DNA from: Ectothiorhodospira magna
Lineage (GTDB): Bacteria; Pseudomonadota; Gammaproteobacteria; Ectothiorhodospirales; Ectothiorhodospiraceae
Assembly: GCF_900110965.1 (NCBI RefSeq)
Contig: NZ_FOFO01000005.1
Span: forward strand, 1 to 64,000
Direction of reading: 5' to 3'
Length of the DNA: 64,000 bases
The notes under the pieces were generated by a model. It had not been told where the DNA came from. It saw nothing but the letters and a program-made list of their open reading frames with translations, and did not search any database. The position numbers and the translations under genes were made by a program. Shown one piece after another: positions 57,931-64,000 of the stretch. Every line of letters begins with the position of its first letter. Within the stretch, counting starts at the first letter, position 1.

Positions 57931-58892
57931 AAGCGGATCTCCAGCCGACGGGCGATGGCATCCATAAGTTGTCCGCCGATATCCAGTCCGAACTGCTGAT
58001 CCAGTTCCCGGATACAGGTGGGGCTGGTGACGTTGATTTCAGTGAGATATTCCCCGATGACATCCAGGCCCACGAACATCAGCCCCTGATCTTTGAGGGT
58101 GGGTCCCACCTGGGCGCAGATCCACCGATCCCGCGCCGTCAGCGGCACCCCCTCGCCCCGGCCACCGGCAGCCAGATTGGCCCGTCCCTCGCCGGTGGCT
58201 GGAATACGGGCCAGGGCATAGGGTATGGGTTCGCCGTCCACGAGCAGGATACGTTTGTCACCCTGGCGATATTCCGGCAGGAAGCGCTGGGCCATGACGG
58301 TGCGCCTGCCGTGATCGGTGATGGTTTCCAGAATCACCCCGATATTGGTATCACCGGGGATCAGTCGGAATACCGATGCTCCGCCCATGCCGTCTAAGGG
58401 TTTGACCACAATTTCACCTTGTTGGGCCATGAAATCACGGATACGGGCCGGGTCGCGGGTCACCAGAGTGGGGGGGCAGCATTGGGGAAACCAGGCGGTG
58501 TAAAGTTTTTCGTTGGCATCTCGCAGACTGGCAGGCCGGTTCACCACCAGGCAACCCTCGGCAGCCGCCATTTCCAGCAGATAGGTACTGTAGACATATT
58601 CCATGTCGAACGGGGGATCCTTACGCATCAATACCACATCCAAAGTGGCCAGGGGATGGGATTCGGGCGCACCCAGCGCGTACCAGTGATCGGGATCATC
58701 CTTGACGTTCAATGGCCGGGAGGTGGCATGGACCCGGCCATCACTCAGCCACAGGTCCTGCTGTTCCATATAGTGCAGGCTCCACCCTCTGGCCTGGGCG
58801 GCCAACAGCATGGCCAGGGTGGAGTCTTTCTTGACTTGAATGGTCTGGATCGGGTCCATAACCACGCCCAAGTGGATCTGGGTACCGTGCAT
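57927..58892 (-). CDS. gshB: Glutathione synthetase
   Basis: 321 aa, ATP-grasp ligase joining gamma-glutamylcysteine and glycine. Signature parts: DPIQTIQVKKDSTLAMLLAAQ at the N-terminus, RKDPPFDMEYVYSTYLLE (substrate site), VVKPLDGMGGASVFR (ATP loop) and the C-terminal INVTSPTCIRELDQQFG. Start at 58892, though an ATG at residue 12 (MDPIQ) is possible. First gene of the operon leading to apbE, tonB and pyr genes. Confidence 0.95.
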   Translation of the reverse strand: MHGTQIHLGVVMDPIQTIQVKKDSTLAMLLAAQARGWSLHYMEQQDLWLSDGRVHATSRPLNVKDDPDHWYALGAPESHPLATLDVVLMRKDPPFDMEYVYSTYLLEMAAAEGCLVVNRPASLRDANEKLYTAWFPQCCPPTLVTRDPARIRDFMAQQGEIVVKPLDGMGGASVFRLIPGDTNIGVILETITDHGRRTVMAQRFLPEYRQGDKRILLVDGEPIPYALARIPATGEGRANLAAGGRGEGVPLTARDRWICAQVGPTLKDQGLMFVGLDVIGEYLTEINVTSPTCIRELDQQFGLDIGGQLMDAIARRLEIRL

Positions 58893-58989
58893 GCGTTAAG
58901 GCTTCCAGGGGCTGAAGGGAAACTGACACTGTCCCTGAAACCATAGAAAAGCATATCTATGGACGTAAGCCGGACAGTGCTGCTTACGA

Positions 58990-59298
58990 TTAGCGGGTTG
59001 GGATTGCGCTGATGGCGATGACATTGAACTGCCGCGTGGTGAGTCCGAAGCGCGCCAAGTACTGCAACTTCAGCACCGCCGGATCGCAGTCGCGTGCGAT
59101 GTCGGCAAAGAACCCATGCTCGGCTTGGCAGTCGAGATCGGCGTAGGCGCCGAGTGGCGCATCCAGCGTTCCATCGGGATCGTCAAGCCGCGTTTGATAC
59201 CCATGGGCCGGCAACCGCCCGGCCTTGTACCAGTTCCAAGCCGTGCGGTACGCAATGCCCTTCTGTTTCGCCCGCACGCCTAACTTGATGCTTTTCAT
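58990..59298 (-). pseudogene. IS607 remnant: tnpA start fused in frame to a tnpB start
   Basis: From the ATG at 59298, residues 1-27 (KQKGIAYRTAWNWYKAGRLPA) are the MerR-like DNA-binding start of an IS607 serine recombinase. The rest switches to the N-terminus of an IS607-type TnpB (YQTRLDDPDG, then YLARFGLTTRQFN) and ends at 58990. The recombinase domain and the nuclease domain are both missing, so internal deletions joined two gene heads. Not a functional transposase. Confidence 0.65.
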
Positions 59299-59313
59299 GG
59301 GGAAAGGATTAGC

Positions 59314-59335
59314 ATAGACGAGCATGTTCGTCTAT
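59314..59335. repeat. Perfect inverted repeat upstream of the IS607 remnant
   Basis: ATAGACGA and TCGTCTAT flank GCATGT. It lies 16 bp before the truncated tnpA start and could be the recombinase binding site or its operator at the IS607 left end. Confidence 0.6.
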
Positions 59336-59535
59336 CTTTTTCTACCCGCACTCGCGCAACAATTCCAGAACGCCTTTCCTGGCAACGCTCATGGCCGTGA
59401 ACGCGCCCATTGGTTTTCAGGCCATCGTGATGCCGCTCACCACCTCACGGACCTCCAACCTCTGCCGATCCAGCGCAGCAGGATATTTTCCTGTGTGCGA
59501 TTGGGATAGCAGCGAAAGCGGTGCCCATTCATGTT

Positions 59536-60033
59536 CATGGTTGCTATAATCCCATTGAAATCATTAAAGCGCAACCATGGAAAACCCCACCAAATCAAGT
59601 TCTCACGCGGTTTATGACATCAAGCTGCATGTTGTTTTCGTGACCAGGTATCGCCGTCCATGCTTGCATGAAGAACTGAGGGATTACCTCAAGGGCGCGT
59701 TTTCTGAGATTCTGGCGGCATGGCGCTGTGAACTGATCGAGTTTGGTGGCGAGACTGACCATATTCATTTGCTGATAGCGATCCAGCCTGCGCTGAACAT
59801 TTCCACGCTGATCGGCAATCTCAAGACGGCCAGCGCCCGCCGCGCCCGCAATCGTTTTGCGGAGCATTTGGCAGCGTTTTATTGCAAACCGATGTTCTGG
59901 CAACGCGCTTACTATGCTGGCTCTGTCGGTGGAGCATCCCTGGAGACGGTTCGGGCCTATGTGGAATCCCAAGGCACCAAGCCCCTCAAAAGAAACCCCG
60001 CCTGACCCCCTCCTGGCTACGCCTGGCAGGGGG
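59536..60033 (+). mobile_element. IS200-like element with intact Y1 transposase
   Basis: Left hairpin: CATGGTTGC (59536-59544) pairs with GCAACCATG (59571-59579). Right hairpin: CCCCCT (60006-60011) pairs with AGGGGG (60028-60033). One tnpA lies between, with no tnpB. The exact tips were not determined. It lies beside the IS607 debris and just before ibaG. Confidence 0.7.
59577..60005 (+). CDS. tnpA: IS200/IS605-family Y1 transposase TnpA
   Basis: 142 aa, apparently complete. HUH single-strand transposase: HVVFVTRYRRP at the start, the metal-binding His62-Ile-His64 in GGETDHIHLLI, and a catalytic tyrosine at Tyr128 (VRAYVESQG). A TATAAT box at 59545 lies inside the left hairpin. The start codon lies in its 3' arm, so pairing would hide the translation start, as described for IS200. 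It could mobilise the TnpB element at 55 kb in trans. Confidence 0.92.
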   Translation: MENPTKSSSHAVYDIKLHVVFVTRYRRPCLHEELRDYLKGAFSEILAAWRCELIEFGGETDHIHLLIAIQPALNISTLIGNLKTASARRARNRFAEHLAAFYCKPMFWQRAYYAGSVGGASLETVRAYVESQGTKPLKRNPA

Positions 60034-60087
60034 AATGCGCGGGGGAGATGTTCAACAACCCCAACCAACACAGGAGGATGCGAGCCA

Positions 60088-60109
60088 TTCCCGACCCGAA
60101 GGCCGGGAG
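60088..60109. repeat. Hairpin before ibaG resembling an IS200/IS605-group end
   Basis: CCCGACC and GGCCGGG pair with one mismatch around CGAA. The flanking ATT before and GAGTTCTCGCG after follow the layout of TnpB-element right ends. It is located 17 bp before the ibaG start codon and so lies in its leader. Confidence 0.4.
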
Positions 60110-60125
60110 TTCTCGCGCAAAAATA

Positions 60126-60374
60126 ATGACCCCAGAACAGGTACACGCACTGATCGCCAACGGTCTGCCCGACGCCCAGGTCACTGTCAGCGGCCAGGAG
60201 GGCCATTTTGAGGCCCTGGTGATCTGCAAATCCTTTGCCGGACTCAGTCGCCTCAAGCGGGAACAGAAAGTCAACGCCACCGTCAAGGAAGCAATCACCA
60301 GCGGCACCCTGCACGCCCTGTCCATTCGCCCCATGACACCGGAAGAATGGGCACAGAAACACCCGGATACCTGA
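60126..60374 (+). CDS. ibaG: BolA/IbaG family iron-sulfur-associated protein
   Basis: 82 aa from the ATG at 60126. Small BolA fold: TPEQVHALIANGLPDAQVTV, then GHFEALVICKSFAGLSRLKREQKV with the conserved histidine, and GTLHALSIRPMTPEEW. It works with monothiol glutaredoxin in Fe-S handling and acid/oxidative stress. An upstream in-frame ATG at 60048 would add IS-derived residues and is unlikely. Confidence 0.9.
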   Translation: MTPEQVHALIANGLPDAQVTVSGQEGHFEALVICKSFAGLSRLKREQKVNATVKEAITSGTLHALSIRPMTPEEWAQKHPDT

Positions 60375-60434
60375 TTTTGCAGCGGTTTTATGGGATAAAT
60401 CCCGCCCTTCAGGTTCAACATCCGGGTGGTTTTC

Positions 60435-61220
60435 ATGCAAGCTTCAGCTGTTCAGGTGCCCCGCTCCCTGATCCGGGATGCCGGTCGCGCCATTGGCGAT
60501 TTTCGGATGATCCGGGATGGGGACCGGGTGCTCCTCGGCTTGTCCGGTGGCAAGGACTCCCTGACCCTGCTCCATCTGTTGCTGTATTTTCAGCAACGGG
60601 CGCCGGTGCGTTTTCAGGTGGGTGCCGTCACCATTGATCCCCAGACCGGCCTGGGTGACAAACGGGCTTTGATGCCTTATCTACAGGCATTGGGCGTACC
60701 CTATGCCTATGTCAGCGAACCGATCCTGGAGCGGGCAGAAAAACATCTGGATAACCGCTCCTACTGCGCCTTCTGCTCCCGTATGCGGCGGGGACTGATT
60801 TATCGCACGGCTCGACAACAGGGCTATAACGTCATCGCACTGGGCCAGCATCTGGATGATCTGGCGGAAAGTTTTCTGATGAGCGCCTTCCACGGAGGCC
60901 GCCTTAAAACCATGAAAGCCCATTATCTGATTGAAGCAGGTGATTTGCGGGTGATCCGTCCCCTGGTCTATGCCCGGGAGCGGCGCATCCGTGACTTTGC
61001 ACATCAGGCAGCATTGCCCGTCATGGAGGAAAACTGCCCCACCCGTTTTGGCAAACCCACCCAAAGGCCCCACATGAAGGCACTGCTGGCCCAGGAAGAA
61101 CAGGCCAATCCGGATCTGTTTAAAAGTCTGATACGCACCCTGACCCCGCTGATGTCGGTGGGACTGAATGAGGCGATCGGGACGGATGCCCTCAAGGACC
61201 GGGTTTCCCAGGCAAAATGA
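60435..61220 (+). CDS. TtcA-like PP-loop tRNA thiolation protein with incomplete Cys set
   Basis: 261 aa from the ATG at 60435 (the open frame begins at a GTG 9 bases earlier). The PP-loop LGLSGGKDSLTLLHLL binds ATP and CAFCSRMRRGLIYRTA is the first CxxC; GQHLDDLAESFLM also matches. TtcA makes 2-thiocytidine at tRNA position 32 using a [4Fe-4S] cluster. The second CxxC region of E. coli TtcA is here ENCPTRFGKPTQRP with a single cysteine. It may be a TtcA subfamily with three cysteine ligands. It overlaps the next gene by 4 bp. Confidence 0.85.
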   Translation: MQASAVQVPRSLIRDAGRAIGDFRMIRDGDRVLLGLSGGKDSLTLLHLLLYFQQRAPVRFQVGAVTIDPQTGLGDKRALMPYLQALGVPYAYVSEPILERAEKHLDNRSYCAFCSRMRRGLIYRTARQQGYNVIALGQHLDDLAESFLMSAFHGGRLKTMKAHYLIEAGDLRVIRPLVYARERRIRDFAHQAALPVMEENCPTRFGKPTQRPHMKALLAQEEQANPDLFKSLIRTLTPLMSVGLNEAIGTDALKDRVSQAK

Positions 61221-62095
61221 TGACGTTCCTGATTCGTCTGCTGTTCACCCTGCTGGCCCGGTTGCCCCTGCCGGTGAATCATGCCCTGGGCGCTCTGCTG
61301 GGCTGGCTGGCCTGGATACTGCCCACCGAGTTGCGCCGTATTTCCCTGATCAATCTCAGGCTCTGTTTCCCGGAACGGGATGCCCGCTGGCATCGTCAGA
61401 TTGCCCGCCAAAGCCTGATGGAAACCGGCAAGGCGCTGACAGAAGCCCCCTGGCTCTGGCAAGCCGGAGCCGCCCGCATCCAGAGTCTGGTGATGGACAA
61501 GGAAGGTGAAGACCATGTTCACGCAGCATTGCAACAGGGGCGAGGGGTGCTGCTGGCCTCTCCCCATCTGGGAAGCTGGGAGTTTGCCGGACTCCATGCC
61601 GCCTGTCTGGGCCACCTGACCACCCTGTATCGTCCCCCTCGACTGGCGGCCCTGGATCGCCCCCTGCGTGAAGCCCGGGCGGCTACCGGCTCTCGTCTGG
61701 TGCCCATCACCCTCAGTGGTATCCGGGAGGTCCATCAGGCCCTGGCCCGAGGTGAGCTGGTGGGGCTGTTACCAGACCAGACGCCCAAAGGTGCCCGGGG
61801 TGTATTTGCCCCTTTCTTCGGCCACCCGACCCTCACCATGACCCTGATCAACCGGCTCGCAGCCTCCCGACAGGTGCCGGTCATCCTGGCCTTTGCCCAG
61901 CGGCTACCCAGAGGACAGGGCTATCGCTATCGCTGCATTCCCCTGCCGGATACCCTCCATGGGGATGATCCCCAGCAGGCCGCCACCGCGGTCAATCAGG
62001 CCGTGGAAACCCTGATCCGGCTCTGTCCCGAGCAATATGTCTGGAGCTATCGTCGTTTTGCTGCCCGCCCGGCCGGCACCCCTCGTCCTTACTGA
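61217..62095 (+). CDS. Lipid A biosynthesis acyltransferase (LpxL/HtrB family)
   Basis: 292 aa inner-membrane enzyme. One N-terminal hydrophobic anchor (FLIRLLFTLLARLPLP, then ALLGWLAWILP). The catalytic H-x4-E is in SPHLGSWEFAGLHA (about 114-127), and LLPDQTPKGARGVFAPFFG is the second family block. It adds a secondary acyl chain to lipid A; which of the LpxL/LpxM positions it serves is unclear. ATG overlaps the TtcA-like stop (ATGA). Its 3' end overlaps the opposing PilZ gene by 104 bp. Confidence 0.92.
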   Translation: MMTFLIRLLFTLLARLPLPVNHALGALLGWLAWILPTELRRISLINLRLCFPERDARWHRQIARQSLMETGKALTEAPWLWQAGAARIQSLVMDKEGEDHVHAALQQGRGVLLASPHLGSWEFAGLHAACLGHLTTLYRPPRLAALDRPLREARAATGSRLVPITLSGIREVHQALARGELVGLLPDQTPKGARGVFAPFFGHPTLTMTLINRLAASRQVPVILAFAQRLPRGQGYRYRCIPLPDTLHGDDPQQAATAVNQAVETLIRLCPEQYVWSYRRFAARPAGTPRPY

Positions 62096-62363
62096 CAAGA
62101 AACTCCACCGCGACCCCATGAGGCAGGCAACGCACCACCCGGGCACTGACCATGGGGGGTAATTCCCCGTCCCCCAGGGCATCACAGAGCCGCATTTTCA
62201 CCTGCTCACCCGGATTGGGCAGATCCCCTTTGGGGATGAGGAGCAAGGCGCCACCCCCACTGAGGTCCAGCACGGGCACCCTCCGGGGTGAGGCACCTGT
62301 GCGATACAGTTCCACCATGACTTCCAACGGCACCCGCGGATGCCTGCGTTGATCCTGGCCCAT
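61992..62363 (-). CDS. PilZ-domain protein
   Basis: 123 aa. Residues 1-95 form a PilZ domain with both cyclic di-GMP motifs: RRHPRVP (R-x3-R) at 6-12 and DLSGGGALLL (D-x-S-x3-G type) at about 33-42. The tail beyond VEFLVSKDEG lies within the overlap with the acyltransferase gene on the other strand and looks unstructured. It may connect cyclic di-GMP to a partner protein. The domain itself is convincing. Confidence 0.85.
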   Translation of the reverse strand: MGQDQRRHPRVPLEVMVELYRTGASPRRVPVLDLSGGGALLLIPKGDLPNPGEQVKMRLCDALGDGELPPMVSARVVRCLPHGVAVEFLVSKDEGCRPGGQQNDDSSRHIARDRAGSGFPRPD

Positions 62364-62515
62364 AGAAACACCCTACGCCTTGTATGCCATCGGTATGGAA
62401 GGACTCATGCTTTTGAGTTCTTATATCCAGATTATTCTGTATTGGCGGCATGAGCCAACGCAAATATATATTGGTGCCCTATCCTGCCCTCAATCGCCGG
62501 ATAAAAACAAAAATA

Positions 62516-62566
62516 TTGATTTAAATCAAAATTAAATGTCTTAAAAATCAATTATATACCTTATGG
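62516..62566 (+). promoter_or_regulatory. FNR/ANR-type class II promoter of fccAB
   Basis: TTGATTTAAATCAA at 62516-62529 is a perfect match to the FNR/ANR consensus TTGAT-N4-ATCAA. A TATATA -10 candidate lies at 62553-62558. With a start about 7 bases further, the box is centred about 41-42 bp upstream of +1, the class II activator position. The surrounding 100 bp are markedly AT-rich. Confidence 0.7.
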
Positions 62567-62596
62567 TTATCCCGCTCACACGCTAAAAACAGGACA

Positions 62597-62926
62597 ATGA
62601 ATTTCATGCGGCATCATCTGCTACGCCTTTCCGGCGGCGCCCTCACCCTTGCCCTGGCCGGTCTGGGGCTGAGCCAGACAGCCACCGCCGACGTCGTCTC
62701 CCGGGGCGCCCTTATGGCCACCACCTGCTATGCCTGCCACGGCACCGATGGCCGGAGCAGCGGCACCATTCCCAGCATTTACGGTTATCCCACGGAAATC
62801 ATGGTGGCCCAGATGCTGGCCTTCCGCGATGGTACCCGGCCCAGTACGGTCATGGATCGCCACGCCACAGGCTATACGGACGAGGAAATCCGACTCATCG
62901 CCGAGCATTTCAGCACCCTGCGCTAA
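62597..62926 (+). CDS. fccA: Monohaem cytochrome c subunit of flavocytochrome c (sulfide dehydrogenase)
   Basis: 109 aa. The Sec signal peptide (LLRLSGGALTLALAGLGLSQTATA) leads to a periplasmic class I cytochrome with one haem site C44-YA-C47-H48. The distal methionine candidate lies in EIMVAQMLAF, and EEIRLIAEHFSTL is the C-terminal helix. It accepts electrons from FccB during sulfide oxidation. The short single-haem form differs from two-haem FccA of some purple bacteria. A start at the ATG at 62606 fits the AGGA site better. It is 21 bp before fccB. Confidence 0.88.
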   Translation: MNFMRHHLLRLSGGALTLALAGLGLSQTATADVVSRGALMATTCYACHGTDGRSSGTIPSIYGYPTEIMVAQMLAFRDGTRPSTVMDRHATGYTDEEIRLIAEHFSTLR

Positions 62927-62947
62927 GTCCAGTAAGGATATATATTA

Positions 62948-64000
62948 ATGACAACACAGATATCACGCAGACATTTCCTTCGCGCTCTGGGTGCCGGGGG
63001 AGCGGCCACCGCTCTGGCTGCCTGTGGCACCCTGTCCGATAGCCGCAAGACCAAGGGGCAGGTGGTGGTGGTGGGTGGCGGATCGGGGGGAGCCACTGCC
63101 GCCAAATACCTCAAGCGGTTTGATCCCAATCTGGATGTGGTGTTGATTGAGCCCATACCCCGCCATTACACCTGCTACGGCTCCAACTGGTATCTGGGGG
63201 GACTCACCCGGATGGACCGTCTGGCCCAGACCTTTACTGTGTTACGGGACACCCACGGTATTCAGGTGATCCATGACACGGTGACCGCCATCGACCGGGA
63301 TAACCACAAGGTGCATCTGGCTGGCGGAGATCGTCTGAGCTATCAAAAGCTGGTGCTCTCACCGGGCATCGATTTTCGCTACGATGCGGTGGCCGGCTAC
63401 GGCCCTGAAGTGGCCGAGACCATTCCCCATGCCTGGAAGGCTGGTCCTCAGACCCAGACCCTGCGCCGCCAACTGGAAGCCATGCCCGACGGCGGAGTCT
63501 TTGTCATGGTGGTGCCGGGCAATCCGTTTCGCTGCCCGCCTGGCCCCTATGAGCGGGCCAGTCTGGTGGCCCATTATTTCAAACAGCACAAACCCCGATC
63601 CAAAATCATCATCCTGGATAACAAGGAAACCTTCTCCAAGCAGGGTCTGTTCATGGACGGCTGGCAACAGCTCTATGGCAACATGATCGAATGGGTACCC
63701 AGTTCCCAGGGAGGGCAGGTGGAAGAAGTCGACGCGGCAACCCGGACGGTCTATGCAGACGGCGGGCTGACCCGGTTTCAGGCGGATGTCCTGAATTTCA
63801 TCCCTCCCCAGGAAGCTGGCCGGATTGCCGTGGAATCGGGCCTGACCGGGGCGACCGGCTGGTGCCCGGTGAACCAGCTCACCTTTGAGTCGGCAATGGA
63901 CCCGGATATTTTCATCATCGGTGATGCCAGTATTGCCGGACAGATGCCCAAATCCGGCCATTCTGCCAATACCCAGGGCAAGGTGGCCGCCGCCGCCATC
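62948..64000 (+). CDS. fccB: Flavocytochrome c sulfide dehydrogenase flavoprotein subunit, 3' end outside window
   Basis: 351 codons are visible; the frame runs off the right edge. A Tat signal (SRRHFLRALGAGGAATALAAC) leads to an FAD domain with VVVVGGGSGGATAAKYL and LIEP. YTCYGSNWYLGG and NPFRCPPGPYERASLVA follow. The two redox-active cysteines are expected at Cys196 (FRCPPG) and Cys306 (GWCPVN). It oxidises sulfide in the periplasm and passes electrons to FccA. Export is probably as a complex with haem-bearing FccA joining later. Confidence 0.95.
   Translation, partial: MTTQISRRHFLRALGAGGAATALAACGTLSDSRKTKGQVVVVGGGSGGATAAKYLKRFDPNLDVVLIEPIPRHYTCYGSNWYLGGLTRMDRLAQTFTVLRDTHGIQVIHDTVTAIDRDNHKVHLAGGDRLSYQKLVLSPGIDFRYDAVAGYGPEVAETIPHAWKAGPQTQTLRRQLEAMPDGGVFVMVVPGNPFRCPPGPYERASLVAHYFKQHKPRSKIIILDNKETFSKQGLFMDGWQQLYGNMIEWVPSSQGGQVEEVDAATRTVYADGGLTRFQADVLNFIPPQEAGRIAVESGLTGATGWCPVNQLTFESAMDPDIFIIGDASIAGQMPKSGHSANTQGKVAAAAI

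Noticed and set aside
59326-59535. Possible extra transposase fragment between the IS607 and IS200 remnants
   Set aside because: No frame gives recognisable transposase residues; nothing identified in this stretch.

Overview
The window reads as about 64 kb of chromosome from a GC-rich gammaproteobacterium. A halophilic or haloalkaliphilic sulfur-oxidising relative of Ectothiorhodospira, Thiorhodospira or Thioalkalivibrio is most likely. This is inferred from flavocytochrome c sulfide dehydrogenase genes at the right edge, a bacterial sucrose synthase (sucrose is an osmolyte in such organisms), a blue-light BLUF sensor, and pseudomonad-like gene orders (gshB-tonB-yqgE-ruvX-pyrR-pyrB-pyrC', argH-algZ). 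No rRNA, tRNA or CRISPR array was seen.

Layout. 1-690: internally deleted transposase. 0.8-11.9 kb: hemB-aroE, a chemoreceptor and esterase, a signalling operon (response regulator, degenerate-kinase/exonuclease fusion, histidine kinase), argH, and an AlgZ-like kinase followed by a barnase-like lipoprotein and its barstar. 11.9-20.1 kb: sucrose synthase, divergent from a MarR regulator that heads an M20 carbamoylase, an isochorismatase-fold amidase, an ATCase-like carbamoyltransferase and an AsnB-type amidotransferase. I propose this is a make-and-recycle pathway for an N-carbamoylated amino-acid amide osmolyte such as N-alpha-carbamoyl-L-glutamine 1-amide, known from Ectothiorhodospira. 20.2-22.8 kb: a decayed patch with remnants of MscS, a LysR regulator and a TonB receptor. 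23-31 kb: an exported tetrapyrrole-methylase-like protein, an APC permease, a PfkB sugar kinase, msrA and a TAXI-type TRAP transporter.

31.1-40.7 kb: a cellulose operon (frameshifted membrane gene, bcsA, bcsB, bcsZ, bcsC) ending in a BLUF gene. 40.7-49.7 kb: CHAD protein, recG, ridA, lysA, lptM, a phosphodiesterase, two poorly known proteins and an Old Yellow Enzyme. 49.8-58.9 kb: one long minus-strand operon running gshB, apbE, a NusG-II protein, a TnpB element, a Gx transporter, tonB, yqgE, ruvX, pyrR, pyrB and pyrC'. The apbE/NusG-II/Gx trio resembles the flavin-based electron-transfer set FmnB/EetA/EetB. 59-60.1 kb: IS607 and IS200/IS605 debris. 60.1-64 kb: ibaG, a TtcA-like protein, a lipid A acyltransferase, a PilZ protein, and fccAB behind a perfect FNR/ANR box.

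Themes: osmoadaptation (sucrose synthase, carbamoyl-amide cluster, MscS remnant), surface and light signalling (BcsA-PilZ, BLUF, PilZ protein) and repeated IS200/IS605/IS607 traffic. That traffic left hairpin scars in the cellulose operon and split the apbE cassette. All functions were assigned by reading the sequence without database searches.
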